A stretch of DNA of 64,000 nt from Scytalidium lignicola (Eukaryota; Ascomycota; Leotiomycetes). Position 1 is the stretch's first letter, and each line of letters begins with the position of its first letter. Location: NCBI GenBank assembly GCA_002812745.2, contig NCSJ02000167.1, forward strand, positions 27,558 through 91,557. The letters run 5' to 3'. The notes beneath the pieces are model-generated. The model saw nothing but the letters and a program-made list of their open reading frames with translations, had not been told where the DNA came from and did no database searches. The translations under genes and the position numbers were made by a program. Positions 22,183 to 35,603 of this stretch are shown piece by piece.

Positions 22183-24230
22183 TTATGGGGAAGCCTTCGC
22201 ATCTGCAATGATAACAGCTGCCGCTTTCTCGCTGATCATATAGACGGCAGAAACAATGAAATAGCCAGGGATTGCCGGAAACACACTTGCATCTACAACA
22301 CGCAGACCCGCTGTTCCTCTAACTTTGAAGTTGCTGTCCAGGACAGCTGTAGAGTCACTGTCAGCCCCAATTCTTGCGCTACAGCATGCGTGGTGGCCCC
22401 AGGCGTCACGTCTAATAAATTCCTTTACCTCATTCTCAGTTTGCACACCTGCTCCAGGGATAACTTCGGTCCAGGTATCAGTCAAGCTAGCATTTCCATA
22501 AATCCGGCGCGCAAATTCTATTCCTTCATACACGGCTTGGACATCATTATCGCCCCCATTTTGGAAAGAATGGAAATTGATGATAGGAGTATCTTGAGGA
22601 CTATTTGAACGGAGGGAGACTATGCCAGCATCGTTTCTGCTATGGGCCTTGAGAACAATGAATGCCATGTGTTTGGTATCTGTGAATGCTTGCGAAGAGT
22701 AACCAGGGAAGTAACCATGGAAATTTGCTGGCAGTTCAACAACTATAACATCAGCGGTATCTGGGGCTGCAACCGATGTTTTGACGGGAATACCAAGGAC
22801 GATGCCATTGCTGGAATAGATACCCGGAGAAGTGTGGTTGTTTTCCCATTGCAAAAGACACGGGTCATCTGAGGTTTGTAGTAAAGTGCATCCGTTAAAC
22901 ATCTCAAAATCAACTTGGGATTCAGCTATAACGGATACTTCATAGCGGTCCTGCATGCCAGTTCCTACACCTGGAAGGTCAACAACAACCGGAATATTAA
23001 ATTGTTCTAACTCTGCAGCGGAACCAACTCCACTGAGTTTCCAAAGCTGAGGTGTATTGAAAGTTCCAGCAGAAATAATAACTTCACGGGTGACGCTGAC
23101 GGTTCCTTTTCCATTTGGAGCCGTAGTGCTGGTATGACGTGGATCGGCGCTGTATAAGCTTCGGCCAGAGAGGAATTCTCCACCAGAGGCCTTTGGTACT
23201 GGCCCGCTCTGGTCAAAGACGATCTTGGTTGCCAAAGTCTCTAGGCGAACATCAAGGAAATATTTTCGAGAACCATCTGGATTGACAGCATTTACAACTT
23301 GCTCAATGAAATCACGTGGTCCAGCCCGGTCCCAACTTGGTTGCTTAACTGCTTCTGGAATTCGGAAAAGACCCTCGGTAAAATCTCGACTAGGAGTATC
23401 ACTATTCACATCGGTAGTCAAATATTGTTGTAAAGTGGTGGACATGGCGGTTATCCCGTCGCTCACGACCGTAGCAGCTGCGTTGATGAGATTGGACATC
23501 TGAGGATCGTTGAGGAAGAGATCAACTTGCGCAAGGCTGTTCTGAAACCAGCCATTGAATCCATGTCCAGCAGTGCCGTTTGGGAGGTACAAGTTGTCTT
23601 CCAGGCGTTCCCAATACTGTAACATGGAGTCAGCGGCCCATGACTCGTCACCAGTAACGGATACAACATTCTCCCAGTCACTTTCTTGGGGGGTAATCGT
23701 TACCATAACATTGTGCCCTGCACAACCACCGAGAGTTCCAGCACGTGGATAGAAGATACCGAGTGGTGTAGATCCAGATGGCGGGTCTTGCCCAACATAT
23801 TTGGTCCCATTTGGCAGTTGCCAAGTGTACTTTGAATCCAACTCGGCTTGGGTTTGGTTGTCATAGTGCTGAACAAAATAATCCCATTCCTGTGGAGGGA
23901 ACTCGGTTGACTGAAGCGACAGGAGAGGAATTTCTTGAACTGGAGCGTTTCCCTCGTCGTCGCCAGCATCCATCAGTAGAACCTTGTAGCCGGCGAGAGC
24001 TAATCTGGCTGCCACAGGACCACCCCCAGGACCAGAACCCACGACTACATAGTCGTAAGTGGGCAGATTGATAATGGGAGTACCAGCCCGTTTTTGTGGA
24101 AGTCCATTTGAAAGACCAGAGAGTGTCCTGTAAATAGATGGATTAAGCATTGATATATATCTTTCACTATTACACTCTGTAAAACTCACAAAGCAAGGGC
24201 AAGTCCCTTGGTGATACCACGAGATACCAT
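22183..24230 (-). CDS. GMC-family FAD oxidoreductase, secreted type
   Basis: Oxidises an alcohol or sugar substrate using FAD and passes electrons to oxygen or another acceptor. A short exon (24230-24190) carries the start and most of a signal-like leader. A 62-nt GT-AG intron follows, then exon 24127-22183, for 661 residues. The ADP-binding motif VVGSGPGGG is at about 42-50, with MDAG ending the next strand. The second GMC signature is near AGTFNTPQLWKLSGVG. The C-terminal catalytic region reads WGHHACCSARIG with the expected His, then [24 protein letters not shown]. Several N-glycosylation sequons (NQT, NGT, NHT) fit export. The exon-1 ATG is preferred because it supplies the leader (MVSRGITKGLALAL). 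The frame is intact. Confidence 0.9.
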
Positions 24231-27200
24231 AGTAGAAGGGGATTTAGCGGAGCTAAATGAGTTATAGAAGATAAGTTTTGACCGAAGACTCTGGATGAGT
24301 CCGATTTCTCTGCTTGATTATACTGTCGAGCTCAGCTAAAGTCTGGCCTCTATTGAGGGATGTTGCCTTCAATTTATACACTGAGCCCTCGTAACGGAAG
24401 TGCACCCGTGTCGTATACTTACGTACTAACACTCTGTGCTTTCTTCTTCATGACTGATTACTTTTAATCTCTCTGTGCACTATCACCACTTAACTAGGTA
24501 TTGATTATTTATCCTTGCTGATTCTTGGGCTTCTTCTAATCACATAGGTTTTAATCCACAGTGGTCACCAATTCTTGCCGTTATTAGATTAGTTTCTAAA
24601 CATTAATATAATCATGTATTCCTAGCTTATGGCGTAGCCACTGTGGTATGGATGATATGTACACAGTCCACCTTCCTAAAGTATCATATTGCAGATAGCA
24701 GCATTAGTTAGTCGAAGAGGCTGAAATTAAATTATTTCTCTAGAATACTCCTTTTGATTTTTGCACGTGTATAGATCAAAGGTGAGGTGATGGCTGAACT
24801 AACAACTAAAGGTTTAGGTGTTTTTGCTGTATTACTGCATTGGAGCTCCCAGATTAGGCTGGATTTAAGTTAATCCGAGTTCAACCCATTAATTCAGACT
24901 CGCTTATTTAATTAAATTTAGGTTCAACGGATAGCAAGCGAATTCGGGTGGGATCGGTTTATTGTCGGATTAGTTATTTTGCCCAATCTGGAAGGCAGTT
25001 GACTATTTGCATAGACAAAACGATCTCAATCCTTTGCTACGCTAGTTCATTTACAGTTTATTCATCAATTTATGGCACTCTTGTGATAAGGTCTAGACCA
25101 CTGGATCCTGCGGAAAATAATCTATACAATAGTGTGGCACTTATCACAGAGACTAGTACGAGCCTTCTTTAGCGGCCGAGGCCGCTAACAGTAGAATATC
25201 GAGAGTTTACTGATAATTACTGGCGTGCTCGTACAGCCAACTTCTAAAGGAAGGTTCGATTCATTTAGTAGTTTTATAAGAGACTAGTAGAAACAGTTGT
25301 ATTTTTGTAATCCAAACTAAATAATAGGATATTACATCTAACCTGAGGTCTAAATTGCAGTAGTACATATACATGAAGTTGTGATCTGAGTTGATAAGAG
25401 GCTTGCTTAAGGACACCTCGTGTCTTGTCAAAATTTAGTGAGAAGTGGAGTATCTTTGAACGAATCCACCAAGTTATTTCAGATTTAACCGATAAAATCC
25501 GCAAATATAGACTAATCCGAAAATCTGGTTGCAACTCTACCTTTTAATTGTTTTATAACACGAGCCTGTTTAAGTTTAACTTGTTCGGTTTTATTCTCTG
25601 CCTAATTCGGTGGTCACCATAGCAGGCCTGGGAGTTTCTCTCCATAGTCTGTTAGCTAGACATAAGTCTTATCCTATCTGATTAGCCGCAGATGAGATTT
25701 TTACGTACAGAGGAAGGTTTATTCAGCCCGTCGAAAATATATTATCAAACGTGCCAAGATTGTAGGATCAAAGGATTGGACCAGGACTGCAGGGGCCTTA
25801 TAAGCTCAATCGGGAATCTCAATGTTTTGTCGGAACTATAGTACTAGGGCTTGAGCAAATCAGCACGCTCGAACTAGTATATTTGTAGTGAAGTATTTGA
25901 GGACAGTATTTCGTATAACCTTTCGTGGGGTGGACGTATAGGCACAGACTTCTGAGAATAGTTTATTCATCTTAGACGAAGTAAGCTCCAACAGTAAATA
26001 TCGGCAGAGTCGTGAAAAATCTCTTTAAGCCACAAAATCCACTTGAGCATCGCTATTATACGAGTATAGCCATTGCGTGCCAACCAGTATCCTGAGTGAG
26101 TGAGTGTGTGTGATATGTCTGCATTCTGACGCTCGAGAGGATAAGAGGTAACTAGAGTCAACTGGACGCCTCTCGGTATGCCCGACTGATGGTTTGACCT
26201 TATAAACAGCAGGAAATGTCACCGCCCGGAAAGGACCAAGAGCAGTACTGCAGAACTAAGGCCAGTCATGCCGACTTTTCCACTGGCAAGTCCACCGGCA
26301 TATCCCATCTCCTGGAATCTAAGGGTGGCTGGGTGGCTTAGGCTGGCGTTCGGGTTTATGCGCGACGCAAGTACCCAGAACATCTGGATAAGATTAATTA
26401 AAGTGGAGTCATTGTCCCGAAACTTGAGATCGTGCTGTACGTGCGTAAAATAAAGTGAAGCCTAACAGATCCAATTTAGTTAGAGGATAAATACGTAGTC
26501 TAAACAATTCCAAATCAAAAATTGTAAGGCTCCGCTGTAAAATTCCCCTGCATGTACTACCTTTTTGCAATCGCCACGGCTCTAATTTACGGCACGTATG
26601 CTTACTTATCATTCTATACAGCTAATCTATGCTTAGTCTAGCTCCAGTAGCGCGCGGCAGGGGCGGGTCATTTACCGGCACTTCAACCTTGTTTTCCATC
26701 GACTGGCCCATGCACTTCTGACTCATAAACGTGCATCGTAGCTAAATCGTAGCCGTACTGGAATTTTCTTCTAAATTTTTGAATTGCTTGGTGTGTTCCG
26801 ATATCATTAGCCGTGTAAAAGATGATGCATGTATTTGAGATAGGAATTCCTCGGCTAACTATGTTGAAGCTAATTCAAAGTAGGCGCCCATGCCACATGT
26901 TATCATTGTAGTCAATCTCCTCCCATTCTACAAACTATTCAATCAAGGCGAACCAGTTCCCTGTTAGTGCATTCAATATAAACTTAACAAATATGTTTAC
27001 ACATAACAATAATATTCATACAGCTAAATTTATAACTCTACATTACAAAGTTAGGAACAAAGTCAAAATTTTGATTGACCTGCCCCAAAAGTCCAGCAAA
27101 TGGTGAGCGATTTTACTAACAGATTCTCGCCATCTTAGTCTACTCTTGGCAACTGGGTCTATTTTGATCCCTAGAGGGTGAAATTGAAGATAGGAGAATA

Positions 27201-27810
27201 GTGTTACAGTATTACACAATTGTTAAAATGCCCCACTACTCTGTCACTTTGGGGAACAATTCAGACGAACCGAGGTTCTGGTGCGATCCGAACCTTCCGA
27301 AACTCCATACAACATCAGATGAACTAGGAGGATTTACCACCTACTCGAATAGCTAGCTGCAAGGATTAAGTACCTCATGATTATTCAGGTATAACGATAC
27401 TGATAAGGTTAGATCTCCAAAAGTTGTCTAGAACACCGTTTATGAATACTCATATTCTGGCGTGGGGTGCGGGGGCAACTATTCTAGACCGTGGATCATG
27501 TAGTGGATACAATTCACCTCTCCAATTAATCCAATTCTACTGCAATATGCTGAATAATTTTGCTGAATAATTGTGCATGGAAATTTAGGTTCTAGGCAGC
27601 ACATTGGTTGGTTGATTTGAACTTCATCAGACCTGCCTTCAAGTATTTGGAATATGAAATTCGAAACTCCATCAATTCCAAATACTTGAATTGCCTACAG
27701 CTAGATTGCTCACTATAAAGTATAGCTTAACCGGATCTCATATTATCGTAGTGCTTCAAATCACTGATTCGGATTTCTTTGGGGTTTTTGGCATAAATTC
27801 CATTAATAAG
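24231..27810. other. Gene-poor AT-rich region
   Basis: About 3.6 kb without a supportable gene on either strand; all open frames are short and unlike known families. The first part holds the GMC promoter. Around 24.85-25.55 kb the DNA looks like old decayed repeat, but no intact ends were found. A perfect GC-rich palindrome lies at 25169-25188. Confidence 0.55.
25169..25188. repeat. Perfect short palindrome
   Basis: TTAGCGGCC and its reverse complement separated by GA: a 20-bp GC-rich inverted repeat in AT-rich surroundings. Function unknown; possibly a protein-binding site or a repeat relic. Confidence 0.5.
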
Positions 27811-29202
27811 ATGAAGCTACCAATCTTAACGTTTATTCTCTCCTCATCGGTGCTTGTCTCGGCGACATCAAAATCATGTACAGATTACACCATCTCAGTA
27901 TCCGTTACATCTAGCAACTACGCATTTTCTACAGCTTTTGAAGATGACTTTCAACTAATTGATTTCTTGACTGATGCCACAAGCCGTGATAACTCATCTT
28001 TTCACCCTTTCACTGGGCAAGTGAAACAAACTGGCTCTTATTCAATTTCGGGAACTTTTTGCGCCCCAACTGGTGGTGCGAAGAAAAATACAGTATTGTT
28101 ATTAAGCCATGGATTGGGATTTGATCGGAGGTAAGAATCAAATCTTTTTCCGAAGCCTCCAATATAGGAAACAAGCGCGTTTTAGTTGACACCAAAATAG
28201 TTATTGGCACCCTGCTATTAGCCCTGAAAAATACAGCTTTGTAGACTTCGCAATTGGAAAAGGATATGCGGTATTCTATTACGACCGCCTTGGTGTAGGC
28301 GAATCTATCACGTAAGTCAGATTAATTACTGAAAGAATCAAATTTGACATTATGGTAGCGTTTCTGGTTACGTAAACCAAGGTACAATTCAAGTGGCTAT
28401 CCTGCAATCTCTTATCAAGTCCATCCGCTCTGGAAAGTACACTGGATCTGGTAAAGCTCCAGGAAAGGTTGTGCTTGTCGGTCATAGCTTTGGACGTTCC
28501 ATTTCCGCAGGAGCCTTAACACTTGAGCCAGATCTTGCAGATGGTCTCGTTTTGACAGGCAAGATTTTACTTTGCAATGCTAGTGTGGAAATGATGCTAA
28601 TATCATACAGGTTATAGTTACTCCGGCGTTAATGTAGCCGGATTTATCCAGGCAACTGGTCTTCGCATTGCAGCTGTACAGCATGCAAGCAAATGGGGAC
28701 ATCTTGATAATGTGAACTTTAACTTTCTCATCTCTTCAAATCTGAGCTATACTAACGTCATTCAGGGTTATGTCACTGGAGTTGACCTTTATGCCAACAT
28801 CAATGTGTTCGTCCTATAATTTCTAGCCTTTATTTCACACATATATCTAACGTAAAAAATAGCTTCTTCAAAGCCAACGACTACGATCCCGCCTTTGCTG
28901 CCTACATCGACTCCACAAGATCACCGCTAGCAATTAATGAGCTTGTTTCACTCGGTCTTCTACCCCAGACACCAGTAGACTTCAGAGGACCAGCAATGGT
29001 GATCACTGGCCAGTATGATTTTGTTTTTTGCCAGTCACAATGTGATGACATCCTCAAGCCAGGAGCTGCACCCATTTTTAAGAAAGCGAGGGCTTTTGAT
29101 GCCGTTAGCTATCCAGGATCAGGCCACGCGCTAAACCTAGCAAGCAACGCACAAGGCGCATTCGAAATTATTACTAATTTCCTTCAGCACAACGGTCTTT
29201 AA
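27811..29202 (+). CDS. Secreted alpha/beta hydrolase
   Basis: A serine hydrolase, probably an esterase or lipase, exported by a signal peptide (MKLPILTFILSSSVLVSA). Five exons, 27811-28130, 28201-28311, 28359-28558, 28611-28806 and 28863-29202, join in phase to 388 residues. The catalytic triad can be placed: nucleophile Ser186 in GHSFG, an acid near Asp328 (GQYDF), and His364 in GSGHALNL. The oxyanion region is LLSHGLGFD. Intron 3 uses the rare donor GC (GCAAGA at 28559) with a normal AG acceptor; no other choice keeps the frame. The donor of intron 4 is GTTCGT. Substrate unknown. Confidence 0.88.
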
Positions 29203-31137
29203 AGGACCATCGTTATTATTAGGATTTATAGATATGAATTTTTATGTTCAATAACTAATATGAGATATCAAAGTTTTGTTGCTTTCTCTTTTTATTTCAA
29301 ATATATTATAATAAAATTGGGACGTGAAAAACGCGAACAATATACATAGAAGGGTATTGGTTTTGAATATAGACAGATTTTGCTTTCAATAAATATTCTT
29401 TACACGTGTTGTAGTGCTATAAGAGTGGCTAATTTTGATTCGATAATCTCTCCTTTCTAAAGCGCCGAGATTAGATATCAACTAGTAGTGCAAATTCTAT
29501 TGCTATATTTCTACGAGTGATCTTACCCAACTCGCACAATACAAAGTTAAGGCACTAGACAGAGATCTCACTAGATAGGAATTTAATTGTTAATTATATG
29601 ATTGTAAAATCTATACTAATAAACGTATACTAATAAACATATAAACTGAGTTGTGACCATTTTCAACTTCGATTATATGCACCAAATTATAGTTGAAAAT
29701 TTATAAGTTGAAAATCCTTATAATGGAATTTTATAATAACGATGTTTTCAACAATTTGGATCTAAAACAATAATTGATGAACAGTACTTATTAATTTTTT
29801 TTATCAACCACGAAATTACCTAAAGTTAAATTCATATATTTGAACTTATTTNAAAAAAACAGTAATTACGTCCATACAAACCCAACTTCATAAATAAAAG
29901 AACAGAAATGGATTTGTTTACAATAGCTTATATAAATTATTTTCATACAACTATACATCATAGTAGGCATCTCTCTTGCTCATTTCTATCTTCAAAATTT
30001 GCGATTGAGGAGTTCGTTGGCGCGATGAACCCCGGTGCTGATTGACATGCACATCGACGGCCTGACCCGACCCTGCCGAGAATACAAAGCATCTTGACAA
30101 CTAACTGGGATTAGCTGGGTGGCATTTAAGCAGCCGGATTACGACCGACTTGCACTGGGCTGTAACGCAAGTAATCTGATTATGACGATGCTGACGTTCT
30201 TTAATAACTTTTATCATTCAAATACGGCCTTCACCAAGCCATCCAACTGGTCATTTGACAATAATTTAAATGGAGACAAATACGAAAGGCTCTAGATGTA
30301 TGGCTGATACTACTATCGACTTTTCAACACTATTGTTCTGTTACGTTGTCATAAGGTCAGAAAAATACCTAAGGCAACGTTTTCTATCACAATCGATGTA
30401 GGTAGGAACTGAGCAATATTTTCTAATCCTCTCCTTCCACTTACCCTAGCAAGAGTAATCAGCAGTGTAACAACATAGTTGTATTACAAGATAACTACCG
30501 GCCAATTATCTTTCGCCACGAATGTATGCGCACGTACCGTGGTAATATTCTTGATAAATTATTTGCAAGAAGCTCAAATGAGTATTGTATTCGGGCCCTC
30601 ATCCTTATTTCCTACTAAATGGTTTCCAAATCCCGCACTTCACAAACCCTAGAAAATATGCATCATTAAGTCAGACATAAACGAAGTTGGGAATAAGCAA
30701 TGCACTAAAAGCTTTCGAGAGCACAGGATTTACAGCTAAGATGACCCTTCATATTTGCTCCTTGCTGATTTGTCATGAATAAGCCGCGGCTAGCTATCTG
30801 AGCGCGATGTGGTGAGATCAGATGAGAGTAGACGACTGAGACCTTAACAACAGAGGCAAGGTAATGAACTTAGTACCTCCATGCGATTGATTGACGAGAT
30901 TTTGTATGTGATGCTATCTCCCCTAAATACTTCATATCTCTCCACAAATACCCTGGTTAAGTATTTATGGGGGGTAGTAATGAAAACCATGGAACCTCAA
31001 CAAGGATGTGAAATTTGATCATGCGTGGCTTACACCATAGTATCAACTTATAAAAACATACCATCTTCTTTCCCTCAACTTTCGAATATTCGTGGGACCA
31101 GGAAATAGAGAATACATCAATTGAATATCTGTTCATA
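29203..31137. other. Gene-poor, very AT-rich region
   Basis: No gene, RNA or repeat pair recognised. One ambiguous base lies at 29852. The 3' part must hold the promoter of the amine-oxidase-like pseudogene. Confidence 0.55.
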
Positions 31138-32728
31138 GTGAGAGGTTCTCTGAAGGTCCTAGCACTGGTCTATTTTGGTCTTGCTGCTGCTCTCCCCGAT
31201 GTCCTCCACAGCACTATACCCGACAAATATGAGGAAGACGATATCATTACTTGCGATGTGTGCATCGTTGGTGGAGGTTCAGGTGGAACATACACTGCAA
31301 CTCGTCTGCGCCAGCTAGGCCAGAGCGTTGTGGTTATTGAGAAGGAACCGATACTTGGTGGCCATACGAACACCTATACTGTCCCCAGTTCCGGCTTGAA
31401 GATTGACTACGCCGTTGTAGTCTTCCACAACAATTCCATAGTGAGGGACTATTTTCCCCATTACAATGTCTCGCTAGCGCTTGCTGTCACCGATTTCAGG
31501 AGTTCCACTAGCAACGTTGACTTCCGGACGGGAATTGTCGTCGACAACTTTACTACCCCTGATCCGACAGCAGCTATCGCAACTTTCGCTACCCAACTTG
31601 AGAAATACCCTTTCCTAGCGACAGGGATAAATCTGCCGGATCCTGTTCCGGATGAGCTGCTTATTCCGTTCAAGGACTTTGTCCAGAAATATAATCTGGG
31701 TGATATGGTCCAGACAGTTATGTTCCTTGGCCAAGGACATGCAGACCTTCTTGAGCAGCCAACCCTGTACACCATGAAGCTGTTCAGTCTTGACCTTATA
31801 CAGACGTTGGCTACAGGATTCATTGCTACCGCTGCACATGATAATCACCTCATATATGATGCTGCTACAGTCGAGTATGAAAATTCATGAATTGATAATT
31901 CCCCTAAGGCAGTGAATTGAAAAATGGACCGTGTCTTGTAGTATAATTTGAAGACGTCTGTTTAGTTGTCGATGAATTGTTCTCAGAAGATACATCTTAA
32001 AATTAGTATTCAATTAATCCTAATGACAGAGAAAGCTAACTCTGGGATACGATAGATTCACCAACGCAAACAGCCTTCTTCTTTCGTCTCACATCCTCTC
32101 AGTCCAGCGTAATTCTAACGGAACGGCTAATATCGTTGCCCAAACTCCATCTGGAAAGAAGTTAATCAAAGCCAAGAAGATCGTTGTAGCAGTCCCACCT
32201 AATCTAAATAACTTCCAAGGCTGGGACCTCGACGATCAAGAGAAAGACGTGTTTAGCACATATCGCTATGAGGCATACTATACCGCTCTAAGCACGAATA
32301 CTGGACTTCCTCTAACTTTGGACGTCACTAATATTGGGGCCGACACGCCATTCAACCTCCCTGTTCTCCCTGGCACATATGGCTTCTCTGTTACTCAACA
32401 ACCGGGGCTTGTGGATATCAAGTACGCTTCTCCTTTTGTACAAGATATCGAGACTGTCAAGTCAACCATCCTCTCGCAGTTAGGCGGGCTGCAAATTCCG
32501 GGTGTGGAACCTACACCTGATAAGCTTCAATGGAAGGCATTCAAGGCTCATGTGCCATTCTTCCAACACGTAACTGCAAATCAAATTTCGGGGGGTTTTT
32601 ACAGGAGAGCTAATTCTCTGTAAGGGCATCGTGGGGTCTGGTATACGGGTGCGGCGTGGGAAGCTCAGGACTCGAGTGCGATTTGGAGCCTCACTGAATC
32701 GTTGTTGCCGGATATTGTCCACGGGTGA
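31138..32728 (+). pseudogene. FAD-dependent amine-oxidase-like gene, start codon lost and late stop
   Basis: Resembles the secreted NAD(P)/FAD-binding 'amine oxidase, flavin-containing superfamily' proteins of fungi. A signal peptide (RGSLKVLALVYFGLAAALP) and a dinucleotide motif VCIVGGGSGGTYTA are clear. Exons 31138-31874 and 32056-32728 join across a 181-nt intron (donor GTATGA, CTAAC branch, acceptor GATAG) in correct phase, 470 codons. Two lesions remain. The leader begins with GTG where ATG is expected, with no in-frame ATG nearby upstream. A TAA at 32621-32623 cuts off the last 35 codons, which still read GVWYTGAAWEAQDSS as in the family. The lost codon may have been CAA. Otherwise the frame is clean, so inactivation looks recent. 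Confidence 0.75.
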
Positions 32729-33789
32729 ATACAAAGTGTGCACCTACAAACTTCATATTGTTACTGTACATAATCAACCGTACGACACGATCGCGCTCTT
32801 ACAGTAGTTTAGCAATATAAAATCTATTAATAGATAAATCATATATTTATATCTACATACATGTAGCTTACATCCGTCTATTTACATTGTGATTGATTAC
32901 TAGGTGTTTATATCTATCTACATAAGGTGCTGGTAGATATATCACGTGGAACCGGAAGGGTGCAAAGCATTCCCTTACGAAGAATAAGTTTTGCTTATAA
33001 ATATTAGATTATCTTATAAACTACACTACCAAATTCTTCTTACTGTCTTATAATCAACATACAACTGATTATTCGTTTTTTTATAATCATGCGTCTGTTG
33101 AACACAGATCCCAGAAGTGGACTATTTTGCAGATCCGGCTTCCGGAAGGTGAGGGCGTTGCTTCCGTACGTAACTTACAGCCATAGCGTAGCTGAGCGCA
33201 AGTAACCAATCACATGGTAGAGTGCGGTGGAATAAGAGGTGGAGAGGCTTGTATATTGCAGCTACTACGACTCCTACTATATATGGGGTCACATGATATG
33301 GGTACAAGATGTTCCTACCACAATGTAAGCTTGTACATGTACAACTGAATATATTCTCGTATAACTGAACCATATTCAGCATATACTCATACTTCTTAAA
33401 CTTAGAATTTCTTTTTTAAATATGTAATTCAAACTTGTTAAATTTGTCATTCTTTTACTAAATAGCAGTTTAAATATATAATTGATGTCTTCCTTTTTTT
33501 TGAAAGTTGTACAGAAATGAAATAAAAAAAATAATCACTTGTTGACTTATGTTTATTCTGTTGTTTCACTTACTTCATGTTTAGCTGAACACTTATTTGT
33601 CAAGATATATCAGAAAAAGCTCATCGAGAAAGGCACTGGAGAACTCATAAAATTTGCTATCATAGAGACAACCAAGCTGTCCACTCTCGCCGCTACGGAA
33701 GGTATACGACGCGCTATATATTCCAGATAAAAAACCTGAACACTTTATAGATGTGAGTAGCCACCTCGAACTGCTCTACTGGATGAGAT
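32729..33789. other. Intergenic, AT-rich
   Basis: No supportable gene. A 63-codon open frame at 33539-33730 has no family resemblance. Confidence 0.5.
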
Positions 33790-35603
33790 TTACTTTGAGT
33801 AGTGGAAATGATCCTGCTCTCGGTCTGTTAGATCCAGAAACTCTTCGTTCCTCGCATATACATTCTCGCGTCCGCTCGCTATTAGCCTAGCTTCCTTGCG
33901 CTTGTTCAGCCATGTGAGATAGGCCCACAAGCCCAACGGCACAAAAGTAGTAGTCCCAAAAGTGATAATCATCGTCTTAAAACCTGTCGGGTACTTTGGA
34001 GCCTCAGTGGTTATGAAGAACTGTGGCCCAATGATGAAACCAGTGGCATACCCCAAAAACATGATGGCGTTGGTGATGGAGCGCTTGGTGTGTCCGGCGG
34101 TGTTGGAATTCACGAGGGCAAACTGCAGCGGCAGGCTTGCATTTGCGAAACCAGTAATGGCAAAAGCAGTCATCCGGCCTCTGATATTGTGATGCGGAAG
34201 GTAGTAGACAAGTGCGGCCCCGAAGAATCCTGGCAATGAAGTCGCAAGCTGCATGAAGCAGCGCATGTTGGGCCAGCGCCGAGTGACAAAGCCGGCAGTG
34301 AGGAGTGATATACACTCGGCGATTCCGCCAGGGATGAGCAGGAGGGAGCTGACAAAGTTGCTGAACCCCATATCTTCGATGATCAGGTTACCAAACTGCA
34401 GGTTTTGAAATCAGTTGATTGCTCTGGGAAAGGTTATATGGAATGTATAGGGATTGAGGCTTACGAAAGAGACACCACTGTTCGGTACGACGCAGGAGAT
34501 GGCGTAAAAGAACGAATAGTAGGTGAGTGGATCTTTGGCTGCCTCGATGAGTTGGTACTTCTTAAATTCTTTGCTGGCTACTCCTGTACGGTTTGCGCGC
34601 AGTCTCTCAACAGCAATCATCTTCTCCGTATCATTTAGAAAGTTGGCCTGGAAATCAAACCATCAGTTTTAAGTCCAATTGAACTTTATGCTACCATTTT
34701 GGAACAGCGTGCTTTGTGGAGGGTTACTTACGCTGAGAGGACTGTCCGGCATGAGACGAAGAAGGATTCCAGCCCAGACCAAGCCCATTATTCCATATAT
34801 GATGAAGAACCATCTCCACGTTGCGATACCTGTATTAGTGATATGACCTATGCCATATGCGACGAGCGACTGGATGATGATACCTAAGCCGTTGCCGCAA
34901 AACCAAAGTGTCATGCGCTGAGGTATTTCGTCTTTCTTGTACCACATTCCCGTAATCAAAACGTAGGCTGGGGAGATGCCTCCTTCTACAAAGCCAAGGA
35001 AGAAGCGGCAGGTGAACAGTCCAGCGAAGTCTTTTGCTCCCGGGGTGCAAAACAGTACGATAGCCCAAGCTAACGCTGTGTAGCCGACGAACCGGCCGAG
35101 TGGCATCTTATTCAAGAGCATTCCTGCAATGGGCTGAAAGGCGAGGTAGCCAAAGTAGAATCCCGAGCTGGCCATGTAGTTAATGACGGGTGTTGCACAC
35201 TGAAGATGGGAGTATTTAACTTACCTACACCAGGAGTACTGTTGGCCGACAAGGTGTAGGTTCTCTTTCAGGCCATAGACCTGACTCTGCGCCATGACGC
35301 TCTTGTCCATGTATTGTAACACATACGAGACAAACATCTAGCAATGTTATTAAGAAATTGATCTTTGCCTTGGATGCATAAGTTTGTGTCGCCTACCAAT
35401 GGCATAATTCGAGCGTCTATCTTTCTGAGGACCGCCTTGTCCTGCTCCTCTGTGAAGGTAAAGTCGTCGCCATGCTTCTCCACAAACCCAAGGGCCTCGT
35501 CGGCATGCTCATGAACAACTTCAGCGATCCCATAGCTGGTTGTTCGTGAAATCTCCGGCTCTCCACCCCCTCCTTTCTCGTCTATGTTCTTTTCACTGGC
35601 CAT
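33790..35603 (-). CDS. MFS anion permease of the allantoate permease (DAL5) family
   Basis: Imports an organic anion (allantoate, nicotinate, vitamin or dipeptide-like) across the plasma membrane. Five exons, 35603-35397, 35337-35225, 35167-34732, 34647-34465 and 34395-33790, all in phase, give 514 residues. Family features: the cytosolic N-terminus ending LRKIDARIMPL, the first helix with SYVLQYMDKS, the loop FLGFVEGGISPAYVLITGMW, the mid-loop DSPLS/ANFLNDTEK, and a C-terminus ending LDLTDREQDHFHYSK. The start was taken at the first true ATG (MASEKN). Exon 3 uses an acceptor inside GGCCAG that restores the frame. A remnant of the same family lies at 63.6-64.0 kb. Confidence 0.9.

Noticed and set aside
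24850..25560. LTR or inverted-repeat element in the gene desert
   Set aside because: Repeated short words (GTTCAAC, GGATTA) are present, but no matching pair of ends or target duplication could be found.
31875..32055. Apparent frame break in the middle of the amine-oxidase-like gene
   Set aside because: A 181-nt intron with GTATGA donor, CTAAC branch and GATAG acceptor fits the phase; only the start and the late stop remain as lesions.
33539..33730. 63-codon frame in AT-rich DNA as a small gene
   Set aside because: No ATG-context support, no similarity and no introns or neighbours that explain it.
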